A DNA stretch of 64,000 bases from Bacteroidota bacterium (GTDB taxonomy: Bacteria; Bacteroidota; Bacteroidia; Bacteroidales; VadinHA17): NCBI GenBank assembly GCA_011050615.1, contig DRFJ01000054.1, positions 1-64,000 of the forward strand, in the 5' to 3' direction. The stretch's first letter is position 1. Each line of letters begins with the position of its first letter. Below the pieces are notes generated by a model. That model saw nothing but the letters and a program-made list of their open reading frames with translations, did not search any database and was not told the origin of the DNA. Positions 26,924-36,622 of this stretch are shown piece after piece. A program made the translations under genes and the position numbers.

Positions 26924-29788
26924 ATGAAGCGACTGACTCTATTTACTGTTATCATATTATTGCTTATCCTGCTTATTAACTTTTTCTATTATAATAATTT
27001 ATATAATAAACAGATAGATTATGTCAAGGATTTGCTCGGGCAGCAGATAGCAATAATCGGTTCCGAAGTTTACAACACCAATATTGAATTTGAAAAGGAT
27101 ATTAATAAAATTATCCGGGAGGAAGAACTTTCTGATTTATTTAACGAGAAAAGGCCCGGGGTGAAGGATCTGGTAATAGAAAAACTCAAATTTTATTACG
27201 GCAAATATGACAATTTTGTAGAGACGATAGAATATAATGGTCCTGAAACACAAGTATTTGTCCTGTACAAGGACCTTGAGACCGATGCCTGGATAGCAAA
27301 TACTTATCTGGCCCAGGACCAGAAAGATTTACTGGAAAGTGACAGGCTTGAGCCCAGCAGGAATAAATGGGATCTCATCAAGCCTGTATATAATAGTGGG
27401 GATGAACTTATCGGAAACATTATTATAACCGTAAATTACATTAAATACTTCAGCAGTTTATTCAGAAAATACAAGATCGAAGAACAGCAATGGCAATGGC
27501 TTGTAGATGAGGAGGGAAAGATTATTTTTTCCAACTATTACGATGACAATATCAGTAACAGGGCTAATCTGGATGATATTGCAGTCAGGAATCTGAAACG
27601 TATTAATGATGACATAAGGGAAGGGATTAACGCTAATACCGAGCATTCCATAGAGGTGGCAGGTGACAGCCGGAGAGTAATTTCCTCATATTATGCAGTT
27701 GAATTACTGAGAAGGAATTTCGGTATGGTATTTTCTGCCCCCGGTGATTTCTATCAGATTTACCTGATACGCAATTCATTGCTTATAGTATCACTAACGA
27801 TTATCCTGGTCATTTCCCTAATTCTTCTTTATCGCAGGTTCATTGCCGGCCAGACCTACAGTGCCGAAAGGTTAAGGGAATCTGAGCAGTCTTTTGTCCG
27901 GCTGATAGAATTAATGCCCGTTGGGATTGTGGTAGTGAATGGAAATAATGAGGTTATCAAGGCAAATAAGAGTGCTGCTACCATGTTTAATTACCCGGAT
28001 ATTATAGAAATGGAAGGCAAAATAATGCCGGAAACAGAACCTTCCGGGAAGGGGGTATTTTTTGCAGAAACCCTCGGATCCGGCTATGAAGCCAACGAGT
28101 TCATGGTGATAAATAAACAGGGTGTGGATACTGTGTTGTACAGGAAGAAAATCCCGGTAGCCTTCAGGGGGGAAGAGGCCAGCATGATAGTACTCATGGA
28201 TGTTACTCTGCTGGAAATGGCGCATAAGCAGGAATCGAAATCCAGGGAGTTGAAATCGGAATTTATTTCTAAGCTAAGCCACGAGATAAGGACACCCCTG
28301 AATGGTATAATAGGTATGGCTGATATACTGGCGAAAAAGGACAATGATCCGGAAAGCCAGAAGGTAATTAACCTTGTAAAAAGCTCTTCTGACCAGCTGA
28401 TGGAAATTGTCAATGACCTGATGGATTTTTCAAAAATTGAAGGGGGAAGCCTGATGCTGGATGCAATACCCTTTAATTTAAAGAAAGAAATTGAATATTG
28501 TTTCAACGTTGCAGACACTACGGCAGGTGACAATATAAGATTAAAGTGGGAACTTTCTGACGAGGTGCCTGAAAGGGTAATAGGTGATCCCTTCAGGTTC
28601 CGACAGATAATAACACATCTGCTTAATACCTCCCTTGAACATACTGATGAAGGAGAAATAAGACTGACTGTGAATACCCGGGATGCAGGGAATGGGGAAG
28701 TGCTGGTGAAATTTGATTTAAGAGACACTGGCAAGGGCTATGACAGCAATATACTCAGGAAAATGTTTGGAGAATATTTAAAGGCTGAAACCGGCAGCCT
28801 TCAGAATTATGGGAGCAAGAGACTGGGGGCTCAGATAGCAAGGCAACTTATTGAAATGATGGGTGGTTATCTTAAACCTTCAACACCGTCAGGCTTATCG
28901 GACAAAGCTGATACCCCGGGTGCGAGGTTTGAGTTCAGCCTAAAGTTCTATTCGGATATTCGTACAAAGAAAGAATATGACGCTGCCAGGGTAAGATATT
29001 ATAAGGATATTAAGACTCTTTTAATTAGTGGTTTGCGGGAGAGGGATGAAAACCTTCTCAATGCCCTCCACAAGCTTGGTCTTGCCACCTATGTCACCAG
29101 CTGGCAGAAACAAACGGTGAATCTTGTTAAATCAAACCTCGAATATGTAGATGAAAGGTATAAGGTGATAATTATCCTTGATACCTCTGACTTTAATGGT
29201 TTCGATGTTGCAAAAACATTGTTTGAGAACGGGCTGCATACCGAATTATTGATTCTTATGATCAGTTCAAACGATAAGAGGGGTAACTATGTGAAGTGTA
29301 TAAAATATGGTATTGATGAATATATTGTAAAACCATACAAAATAAGCGAATTATTGAATATCCTCAGAGAGAGGTTTCCCAATCTTGAATCTGAAACAGA
29401 GAAAGACTTGCCTGATGAGCTTAAGAAAGATCTAAAAGTACTGGTGGTTGAGGATAATCTTATAAGTCAGAAAGTGGCAGTTACCATACTCAAAAACCTC
29501 GGTATTTCTACCGATATTGCAGGAGACGGTAAGGAAGGAGTAGAGAGGGCGTCTGCGAAGAAATATGATATTGTATTCATGGATCTTGTTATGCCCGAGA
29601 TGGACGGCTATATGGCAGCAAAAAAGATACTGGAACGATCGCCCGGCACCCTGATTATTGCCCTGAGTGCAGACAGTACGGCCGAATCAGCAGAGAAAGC
29701 TGAGATTGCAGGTATCGGAGACTTTATAGCAAAACCTGTCAGGCAGGAAGATGTAAGGAAGATATTGGTAAAATATTTTTACAGGTAA
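26924..29788 (+). CDS. Hybrid histidine kinase with degenerate ATP-binding motifs and two receiver domains
   Basis: TM1 (about 5-22) and TM2 (about 287-307) enclose a roughly 260-residue periplasmic sensor. A PAS-like domain (about 325-440) leads to HisKA with H453 in KLSHEIRTPLNGIIGM. The ATPase domain is odd. The N-box reads HLLNTSLEHTDEGEI, with Thr where the metal-binding Asn belongs. G1 is DTGKGYDS, but the G2 lid is YGSKRLGAQIARQL instead of GxGLGL. A first receiver (about 703-820) has no N-terminal acidic pair but keeps IILDTSD and IVKPYK. The second (about 832-954) is canonical, with D887 in FMDLVMPEMDG. ATP binding may be weak or lost. Confidence 0.88.
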   Translation: MKRLTLFTVIILLLILLINFFYYNNLYNKQIDYVKDLLGQQIAIIGSEVYNTNIEFEKDINKIIREEELSDLFNEKRPGVKDLVIEKLKFYYGKYDNFVETIEYNGPETQVFVLYKDLETDAWIANTYLAQDQKDLLESDRLEPSRNKWDLIKPVYNSGDELIGNIIITVNYIKYFSSLFRKYKIEEQQWQWLVDEEGKIIFSNYYDDNISNRANLDDIAVRNLKRINDDIREGINANTEHSIEVAGDSRRVISSYYAVELLRRNFGMVFSAPGDFYQIYLIRNSLLIVSLTIILVISLILLYRRFIAGQTYSAERLRESEQSFVRLIELMPVGIVVVNGNNEVIKANKSAATMFNYPDIIEMEGKIMPETEPSGKGVFFAETLGSGYEANEFMVINKQGVDTVLYRKKIPVAFRGEEASMIVLMDVTLLEMAHKQESKSRELKSEFISKLSHEIRTPLNGIIGMADILAKKDNDPESQKVINLVKSSSDQLMEIVNDLMDFSKIEGGSLMLDAIPFNLKKEIEYCFNVADTTAGDNIRLKWELSDEVPERVIGDPFRFRQIITHLLNTSLEHTDEGEIRLTVNTRDAGNGEVLVKFDLRDTGKGYDSNILRKMFGEYLKAETGSLQNYGSKRLGAQIARQLIEMMGGYLKPSTPSGLSDKADTPGARFEFSLKFYSDIRTKKEYDAARVRYYKDIKTLLISGLRERDENLLNALHKLGLATYVTSWQKQTVNLVKSNLEYVDERYKVIIILDTSDFNGFDVAKTLFENGLHTELLILMISSNDKRGNYVKCIKYGIDEYIVKPYKISELLNILRERFPNLESETEKDLPDELKKDLKVLVVEDNLISQKVAVTILKNLGISTDIAGDGKEGVERASAKKYDIVFMDLVMPEMDGYMAAKKILERSPGTLIIALSADSTAESAEKAEIAGIGDFIAKPVRQEDVRKILVKYFYR

Positions 29789-29789
29789 A

Positions 29790-30833
29790 GTGAGCTTTAA
29801 TCCTGCCAGAACCGGAGCCGGAGAATTTATTGAGCTATCGAGCTCAGTTCCCCTTGTTGATGTCAGAACACCTTCCGAGTTCAAAAAGGGCCATATTCCC
29901 GGGGCAATCAATATACCCCTTTTCAATGATTATGAAAGAGGGGTGGTCGGCACTCTGTACAAACAGCAGGGCCGGCTGCATGCCATCATGAAAGGCCTTG
30001 ACATAGTGGGTCCTAAGATGTCGGACCTGCTGAAGCATGGACTGAAGGTAGCAGGGAATAATAAGAAACTCTTACTTTATTGCTGGAGGGGGGGCAGCCG
30101 TTCTGAAAGCATGGCATGGCTTTTTTCCAATGGAGGAATTGAGTGTATACTGCTAGAGGGGGGATATAAGGCTTACAGGAACTTCATACTTGCAGAACTG
30201 GGGAGGTCAAGAAAAATGATTGTCCTGGGTGGATTAACCGGCAGTGGCAAGACAGCTATACTGCACGAGCTGTCAGGAATGGGAGAACAGGTTATTGATC
30301 TTGAAGGAATTGCCTGCCATAAGGGATCGGCTTTTGGATCACTGGGACAGGCTGAGCAACCTGGCTCGGAACATTTTGCTAATCTGCTTTTTGAAGCCCT
30401 GAAAACTACCAGGCCTGAACAGCGTGTCTTTGTGGAAGACGAAAGCCATAATATCGGATCAGTGAACATACCTCAAAATTTCTTTGCCCTTATGAAACAA
30501 TCACGAGTTATAGCTCTTATGCCGGAAATTAAGATCCGTCTTCCCAGGCTAAGAAAAGAGTACGGGGTATACGGAGCCGATCAGCTTATTAAGTCTGTTG
30601 AAAAAATATCAAGGAAGCTTGGAGGAGATAACACGTCAATGGCCATTGAAGCCATAAGGACAAATAATCTTGGCAGGGCAATGGAAATTGTATTGAAGTA
30701 TTATGACAGTACCTACCGTTACTGTTTGTCACAGAGGCCGGAAGGGCAGGTAGTTTTTATAGATTCACCCTCTGATGATCCCTGCGAAAATGCCTTGAAA
30801 GTGAAGATGCTGGCAGATAAAATTGCTTATTGA
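29790..30833 (+). CDS. mnmH: tRNA 2-selenouridine synthase
   Basis: This enzyme converts 2-thiouridine at tRNA wobble position 34 to 2-selenouridine through a geranylated intermediate. An N-terminal rhodanese domain (VDVRTPSEFKKGHIPGAINI) carries the catalytic C98 in LYCWRGGSRSESMAWL. A P-loop domain follows, with LGGLTGSGKTAILHEL (about 147-160). The start is GTG, 1 bp after the kinase stop, so expression may depend on the kinase transcript. The selenium donor gene selD is not in the window. Confidence 0.93.
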   Translation: MSFNPARTGAGEFIELSSSVPLVDVRTPSEFKKGHIPGAINIPLFNDYERGVVGTLYKQQGRLHAIMKGLDIVGPKMSDLLKHGLKVAGNNKKLLLYCWRGGSRSESMAWLFSNGGIECILLEGGYKAYRNFILAELGRSRKMIVLGGLTGSGKTAILHELSGMGEQVIDLEGIACHKGSAFGSLGQAEQPGSEHFANLLFEALKTTRPEQRVFVEDESHNIGSVNIPQNFFALMKQSRVIALMPEIKIRLPRLRKEYGVYGADQLIKSVEKISRKLGGDNTSMAIEAIRTNNLGRAMEIVLKYYDSTYRYCLSQRPEGQVVFIDSPSDDPCENALKVKMLADKIAY

Positions 30834-30834
30834 T

Positions 30835-32097
30835 TTACTGGCGCCTGATATCTGAGGCGTAAACCCATTTATATATTTTATCTGAACGGCGAAGAAAGGT
30901 GGCAACGGGTATTGAACATGTTTCGCCTTTTACCGATTTATCTGTGGATTTATCCTCTACCCTTATCTCATTCACGGTATAATTTATCACGCCTGTGCCC
31001 GGGCCAATAATAAGCAGTTCGTCTCCCTTTTGCAGGTCACCAGTTTCCAGCTTTATCTCTGCCACCTTCATCCTTGTGAAATAATTATTAACCTTGCCGA
31101 GGTATATTTTCCTCCTTGTTGCACTGGAGCCGTAATTATGGCTCCATTCACCCATCTTTCTTCCCAGGTAATAACCATCCCAGAAACCCCTGTTGAAGAC
31201 GCTTGCCAGCTTATTCTTCAGTTGTTCAATCAGCACGGTGTCATAAGTGCCATCTATAACGGCCCCGACAGCTTCATTATATGCTTCAGATACTGTTTTG
31301 ACATATTCCGGTGACCGTGCCCTTCCCTCTATCTTCAGCACCCGCACACCGGCATCAAGAAGCTTATTTACAAACCCTATGGTGCACAGGTCTTTCGGCG
31401 ACATGATATACTCATTGTCAACAGCCAGCTCATAGCCTGTTTCCTTTTCCCTTACCGTATATCCCTTCCTGCAGGTCTGGTAACAGTTACCCCTGTTGGC
31501 GGATTTATTATTTTCATGGAGGCTGAGATAACATTTACCTGATATAGCCATACACAATGCACCATGGGCAAACATTTCTATTCTTATCTGCCTGCCTGAA
31601 GGGCCAAGGGTATTATCTTCAAGAATTTGCTCATATATTTTCCTTACCTGTGACAGGTTGAGTTCCCTTGCAAGCACAACGGTGTCAGTCCACTGTGAAT
31701 AAAATTTCAACGCATGGAAATTGCTTATATTCACCTGTGTAGACAGGTGTACTTCCACTCCTGCTTCATATGCATACTGTATGGCTGCCAGGTCGGATGC
31801 AATTATGGCAGATATACCGCTTTCAGCAGCTGTTTTTATTATCCTTTTCAGCTGTTCAATTTCCTCATCATAAATAACCACATTGAGGGTAAGGTAACTT
31901 TTAAGATTGTTGTTCCGGCAGGTTTCAACTATTTCAGGAAGGTCCTGTTCAGTGAAATTATGTGATGAGCGCGCCCTCATGTTAAGCTGTTCCACCCCGA
32001 AATATACGGAATCGGCCTTCCCCTGGATGGCTGCCATAAGCGATTCACGCGACCCTGCGGGGGCCATTATTTCTATGTCTTTCCTTTTAATATTCAT
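30835..32097 (-). CDS. U32-family peptidase-like protein (tRNA/rRNA hydroxylation group)
   Basis: A 420-residue protein with the U32 signature EMFAHGALCMAISGKCYLSL followed by SANRGNCYQTCRKGY. The four cysteines there suit an iron-sulfur cluster as in RlhA/TrhP, which hydroxylate rRNA or tRNA uridines using prephenate. N-terminal IMAPAGSRESLMAAIQGKAD is typical. A beta-barrel C-domain follows (about 340-420). Length fits TrhP-like proteins rather than the longer RlhA, but I cannot separate them. It lies 24 bp after a histidine kinase, with a TATCTTTG element inside that gap. Confidence 0.87.
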   Translation of the reverse strand: MNIKRKDIEIMAPAGSRESLMAAIQGKADSVYFGVEQLNMRARSSHNFTEQDLPEIVETCRNNNLKSYLTLNVVIYDEEIEQLKRIIKTAAESGISAIIASDLAAIQYAYEAGVEVHLSTQVNISNFHALKFYSQWTDTVVLARELNLSQVRKIYEQILEDNTLGPSGRQIRIEMFAHGALCMAISGKCYLSLHENNKSANRGNCYQTCRKGYTVREKETGYELAVDNEYIMSPKDLCTIGFVNKLLDAGVRVLKIEGRARSPEYVKTVSEAYNEAVGAVIDGTYDTVLIEQLKNKLASVFNRGFWDGYYLGRKMGEWSHNYGSSATRRKIYLGKVNNYFTRMKVAEIKLETGDLQKGDELLIIGPGTGVINYTVNEIRVEDKSTDKSVKGETCSIPVATFLRRSDKIYKWVYASDIRRQ

Positions 32098-32109
32098 AAT
32101 TCAGGGGAA

Positions 32110-32117
32110 CAAAGATA
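32110..32117 (-). promoter_or_regulatory. Candidate -7 element of the U32 gene
   Basis: On the minus strand TATCTTTG fits TAnnTTTG. It lies only 12 bp before the U32 ATG, so the transcript would have a very short leader. Confidence 0.35.
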
Positions 32118-32121
32118 ATTA

Positions 32122-33276
32122 TTATTCAGTCTTGAGGATAATGCGTATGACAGTGCCCCTGGAAGGATCGGAAGATTTAACAAAGATTTTTCCTTTATGG
32201 AATAATTCTATAATTCTCTGGGAAAGAGACAGGCCAAGTCCCCAGCCTCTTGCCTTGGTTGTATAACCGGGCTTGAATATATTTTTCTGTGCACTTTTTG
32301 GTATTCCCTTACCTGTATCGGCAATATCGATAATCAGTTGCTCATAGTTGCCTGTAAGTGTTATTACAATGTTGCCCTCACCGTTCATGGCATCAATGGA
32401 GTTTTTACATACATTCTCTATCACCCATTCAAAAAGGGGAGCATTGAGCGGGATAAGGGTATCTTCGGGTATATTAGGCCTGATGCTGAAATTAATTCTT
32501 GAGCTGGATCTCAATCTGAGGTACCTGAGGCTGCTGTTGATTATCGACAGGATGTTTTCGTTCCGGAGTTCAGGAACGGAACCTATCTTTGAGAACCTCT
32601 CGGTTATTTTCTCAAGGCGTTCGACGTCCCGGTTCAGTTCTTCCGCTATGCTGGTATCTGGATATCTGCTGCTTATAAGCTCCGAGAGGGCGGAAAGGGA
32701 TGAGGTAGGTGTGCCAAGCTGGTGGGCTGTTTCTTTAGACATACCCACCCAGACACTGTTCTGTTCGGCTTTCCGTGACATGCTGAAAGCAACATAGGCT
32801 ATCAGGATGAACATTATGATAACAGCCAGCTGGACATAGGGATAATAAATAAGCCTGGTAAGAATGATACTGTCTTTGTAATAAATGTAATTCCTGAAGC
32901 CTTCACCAAAATCGACTATTACAGGATCACTTTTTTCCTTTAACCTCTTAAGCTGCCCGCCAAGGTAAGCAGGATCTTTCAGCTTAAGCGAGTCAAAATT
33001 ATGATAGCCGATTATATTATCATTTTCATCAGCCAGGATGACGGGTATTGTTGTGTTATTTTCGATAATGGAGAAAAGGAAGCCAATATATTCTTCATCT
33101 TCATTGCTGTCGATTAGCATGCGCCACGTTCGGGCCAATAATTCAGCCTTTTCCCTTTCTTCGTTTTTAAGGTCATTAACAAGAGCCTGGGTATATAATA
33201 GTGAACCCACCCCGATAATTACAGCAAATATCAGCAGTAAAAATTTCCAGACGGTTTTTCTCCTGTATATATCCAA
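32122..33276 (-). CDS. Sensor histidine kinase (AHQLGTP type)
   Basis: TM1 (about 11-31) and TM2 (about 147-166) bracket a periplasmic sensor of roughly 115 residues. The phosphoacceptor motif is KETAHQLGTPTSSLSAL with H185, a form common in Bacteroidota kinases. The ATPase domain is intact: NVCKNSIDAMNGEG (N-box), DTGKGIP (G1), GYTTKARGWGLGLSLSQRII (F and G2). No response regulator is adjacent, so it is an orphan. It follows the AsmA-like gene by 10 bp. Confidence 0.9.
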   Translation of the reverse strand: MDIYRRKTVWKFLLLIFAVIIGVGSLLYTQALVNDLKNEEREKAELLARTWRMLIDSNEDEEYIGFLFSIIENNTTIPVILADENDNIIGYHNFDSLKLKDPAYLGGQLKRLKEKSDPVIVDFGEGFRNYIYYKDSIILTRLIYYPYVQLAVIIMFILIAYVAFSMSRKAEQNSVWVGMSKETAHQLGTPTSSLSALSELISSRYPDTSIAEELNRDVERLEKITERFSKIGSVPELRNENILSIINSSLRYLRLRSSSRINFSIRPNIPEDTLIPLNAPLFEWVIENVCKNSIDAMNGEGNIVITLTGNYEQLIIDIADTGKGIPKSAQKNIFKPGYTTKARGWGLGLSLSQRIIELFHKGKIFVKSSDPSRGTVIRIILKTE

Positions 33277-33286
33277 ACCCGGTGTT

Positions 33287-35887
33287 TTATTTATTTATAT
33301 TCTTTCTTTTGAATAGTTTTAATAAAGGTAGTTTTTTTTCAGTTGAATCTGCTGTCACGGTCCTGATTGAATCGGTCTCCTCCCAGGTTACCCTGAACAG
33401 TCGCGTTTTATCAGTTTCATTACCGGTCAGGGTATCACCCTTATACCAGCCATATTCCTCGTTAAGGATAGATTTGATAGTTTGTTTTTCCTTTTGCAGA
33501 TCTTCCTTCAATTCTGTTCTGAGGGCATCGGTGTCATAACTGAGCCTTGAACCGAATTTATCGCCGCGGAGACTGAGGTACAATGATGTATGGCCCAGTC
33601 CGTCATCTTCGACCACACCAAATTCACTCACTTTCTCATTTTTCTTCTTGCTGAGCAATTCAGATAATAAGATTTTGAGACGGTATTCATAATTACCGTC
33701 AAAACCATGAGTTCCTTCAAGGGAAATATTAAAGGCCGATGAGCTGATATCCATTCTGGGGATGGTTATCACTTCATTATTTATTATCAGTTCGTTTTCC
33801 AGCTTTGAAAACTCAATTTCCGCCAGTTCGTCTATTTCTATAAATCTTGAAAGTTTATACGCGGGTTCAAAATTTACAAGTTTACCATCCATGATTTGAT
33901 ATTCACCATTAAGGACCAGGTCTTCCATGTTAATTTTAAATTGCCTGTCGGCGGTGACCGAAACGCTTAACGTTCCGGTAATAAGTCCTTCAAGATTTTC
34001 TGATTTTATATAATGCTGACGGAAATTATTGAAGGTTGAAAATGTTTTGCCTATATCTATGTTTTCAATATCAAACCAAGCTCTTAATGCATAAGTACTA
34101 TCCCCGAGATCTGCAAGCACGGCATTACCTGATAAGGAACCGTTAAGGGTATTCATGCTGAAGGATGAAATGTCGCTCAGCCCGGTGACATATGACAGAT
34201 TGCCGTCAAAAAGGGAGGCCCTGAAATTGCCTATAATAATACTATCGCACAGTATGTTAAGGTTTAGCCTGGTTTTCGTTTCACGGCTTCCTTCCCTGTT
34301 TGGGCCGCCTGTAATATTATCCCTGAATGAGCCAAGGTCAATCTTGTCCGACCATATGCCTGCTGTTATTTCAAGGGTGGGATTTTTATCCAGCAGCCAG
34401 TTGTTAAACCCAGTTATCATCCCGTTAAGGGCTATATTTTGATCATTATAGCTCATGCTGAGATCATCGATCCAGATATTGTCGGCAATCATAATGTTGC
34501 CGTGAATATTATTTATTTCACCCTGCAGCCAGGGAAGGCCTAGATTTACCGAGTTCAGTCCCAGATTTACTGAACGATGGAGCCCGAGAATATTAAAATT
34601 GCTTTCTTCTGTTTTTGCAGGTATTGAGCCTGATAACCTGGCATTAATCCTTACTGTACCTTCGGAAAAAGTTATTTCCTCTTTATTCAGCAGGCCGGCA
34701 ATACGGTCAGAGGGGAAGAGACCTGCAATTATCAGGTCAATGCAGGGATTTTTGAGGTCCCTGATGAGGAATGAACCTGAAAAACCTGTATTGTCAAGAC
34801 TGGCATTGAACCTGCCGGCATAGATTTCAAAGTTATTGTTACCGTTCCCGAATTCCATGCTGAGCCTGGCAGAGGTCCTGATATTATCGATGATTACATC
34901 AGTTGAGGGAATATTTACAAGGCCTTTTTCAAGTTCAAGGTTTGCCGTTAATATGAGGGGAGAACTTTTAGCATAGCTGCCCTTTAAACTGAGAGAGGAT
35001 GTCATTAATCCATCAATACCGTATTTATCGATATGATCCTTACTGCGGGGGATTATTATTCCTGCGAACTTTCTGATATTTGCCTTCCCGGTCTCCAGGG
35101 AAATTGATAATTCCTTTTCGGATTTCCCTATCCTGCAATCCCCCTGCAGCTGAACGCCATCAACATTAATTTCCGCAGGTCCTATCTTTATGCTGTCTTC
35201 AGAAAAAACCAGGTCTGCATGGAATTTTAGGGGATATGAATCGTTTAACTTAAAACCCCCGCCGGTATTCAATGTGGATATTACCGTGCTGCTTTTTGAT
35301 TGCAACTTGGTAATGCCTTCTTCCATGAGCAATTTGTTTGACGAGCTGTTAACTATTCCAGCGATAAAAAAACCTGACTCCCGGACACTGTAAGTAAAGC
35401 TTGAATTGTTAATGTTTATATTATTAATATTCAGATTCATTGCAGCAGAATCCGAAGGAACAGATTTTTCGTAAATATCTGTATTCATCTTTCCTGATGG
35501 TCCTTTACTGATATTGATAATAGCCATGTCGATATTGATACGATCGACGATATATTTTTTTTTGATCAGAGGGGCAATCTTGAGTGTAAGAATCATTTTT
35601 CCGGCGTACAGGAGGGTGTCGGGATAAACATTTACAGATTTTTCATCCTGCAAGCGAGGTGATTTAACAAGAATATTTTCAAGCTCAAGGGATGCACGCG
35701 GAAATCTTCGCAATAATGAAAAGTTCAGATCCCCGGTGCTTACCGGTGCAGAAAGGTTTTTGTTAAGTTCACTGATAAATATTCCGGAGATTTTTGCTTC
35801 AAAAATTACTGATACCAGGTATAATATAATTACCAGGGATATACCTGCAGCCAGGATATATTTCAATATTTTCCTTGCACGAGTCAT
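33287..35887 (-). CDS. AsmA-like envelope protein
   Basis: An 866-residue protein with one N-terminal TM (ILAAGISLVIILYLVSVIF) and a long periplasmic part rich in beta-strands. Typical AsmA openings follow: LNKNLSAPVSTGDLNFSLLR then FPRASLELENILVKSP. AsmA/TamB-type proteins are thought to be bridge-like lipid carriers between inner and outer membrane. The final 70 residues (DTDALRTELKEDLQKEKQ) are helical and may face away from the bridge. It forms an operon with the kinase and U32 genes. Specific cargo unknown. Confidence 0.8.
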   Translation of the reverse strand: MTRARKILKYILAAGISLVIILYLVSVIFEAKISGIFISELNKNLSAPVSTGDLNFSLLRRFPRASLELENILVKSPRLQDEKSVNVYPDTLLYAGKMILTLKIAPLIKKKYIVDRINIDMAIINISKGPSGKMNTDIYEKSVPSDSAAMNLNINNININNSSFTYSVRESGFFIAGIVNSSSNKLLMEEGITKLQSKSSTVISTLNTGGGFKLNDSYPLKFHADLVFSEDSIKIGPAEINVDGVQLQGDCRIGKSEKELSISLETGKANIRKFAGIIIPRSKDHIDKYGIDGLMTSSLSLKGSYAKSSPLILTANLELEKGLVNIPSTDVIIDNIRTSARLSMEFGNGNNNFEIYAGRFNASLDNTGFSGSFLIRDLKNPCIDLIIAGLFPSDRIAGLLNKEEITFSEGTVRINARLSGSIPAKTEESNFNILGLHRSVNLGLNSVNLGLPWLQGEINNIHGNIMIADNIWIDDLSMSYNDQNIALNGMITGFNNWLLDKNPTLEITAGIWSDKIDLGSFRDNITGGPNREGSRETKTRLNLNILCDSIIIGNFRASLFDGNLSYVTGLSDISSFSMNTLNGSLSGNAVLADLGDSTYALRAWFDIENIDIGKTFSTFNNFRQHYIKSENLEGLITGTLSVSVTADRQFKINMEDLVLNGEYQIMDGKLVNFEPAYKLSRFIEIDELAEIEFSKLENELIINNEVITIPRMDISSSAFNISLEGTHGFDGNYEYRLKILLSELLSKKKNEKVSEFGVVEDDGLGHTSLYLSLRGDKFGSRLSYDTDALRTELKEDLQKEKQTIKSILNEEYGWYKGDTLTGNETDKTRLFRVTWEETDSIRTVTADSTEKKLPLLKLFKRKNINK

Positions 35888-35899
35888 TCATTCAAGTTC

Positions 35900-36610
35900 T
35901 TATTTTTTCATCAGGAAGCTCAGGTCATCCTTTTCCGAGTATTCGGCCGGTTCGTCACCTTTCCGGAACAATCTTAATTTTCCGGGTCCTATAAGCTCAA
36001 GCCTGTCATTTTCCAGTCGAAGCATTGTACCTTCGCGGAGACCGGCCACATAAATACCAGGATTAACGGCAAGGAACTCCTCTATTCTTTGCTGCCGGGT
36101 TTCACCCGCATGACCGTCCGGGTTGGCGTCGAGGTAATGCGGATTAATCTGGAAGGGAATAAGATTAAAGGCCTTAAATGAGGAAGGTTCAAGAACAGGC
36201 ATATCATTGGTTGTACGGATGGTAGGACAGGCCATATTTGACCCTGCACTCCATCCTATATAGGGTGTTCCTCCCAGGATCTTTTCCCTTACCGGTTCAA
36301 TCAGTCCCTTGTCAATTATCATTTTAAGTAACTGCCATGTATTGCCGCCGCCAACTACTATTGCCTTTGCCCCGGTGACAGCTTTCAGGGGATCGGGAAA
36401 ATTATGGATGGATTCGATATCATGACCCACTTCCCTGAACCTGTTCCTCACCTTCTTTTCATAGTCACTGAAAGAGAAAGTTACGGCAGCATAGGGTATG
36501 AATAAGGCTTTAATGGGTTTTTCTCCAAGAAATTTTCTGATTTCTTCCTTTGGATAATCCAGGTATTCTTCACCTGCATTCGTCGAATTGCTAATCAATA
36601 ATAACCTCAT
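35900..36610 (-). CDS. pepE: Dipeptidase E (peptidase S51)
   Basis: A cytosolic dipeptidase that cleaves Asp-X dipeptides. The triad of the family is visible: S121 in GWSAGSNMACP, D136 in TTNDMPVLEP and H158 in INPHYLDANP, matching S120/D135/H157 of the Salmonella enzyme. Length 236 is normal. It lies 12 bp after the E1-like gene and 12 bp before the AsmA-like gene, in a tight minus-strand series. Confidence 0.93.
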   Translation of the reverse strand: MRLLLISNSTNAGEEYLDYPKEEIRKFLGEKPIKALFIPYAAVTFSFSDYEKKVRNRFREVGHDIESIHNFPDPLKAVTGAKAIVVGGGNTWQLLKMIIDKGLIEPVREKILGGTPYIGWSAGSNMACPTIRTTNDMPVLEPSSFKAFNLIPFQINPHYLDANPDGHAGETRQQRIEEFLAVNPGIYVAGLREGTMLRLENDRLELIGPGKLRLFRKGDEPAEYSEKDDLSFLMKK

Positions 36611-36622
36611 AGATTATAATTT

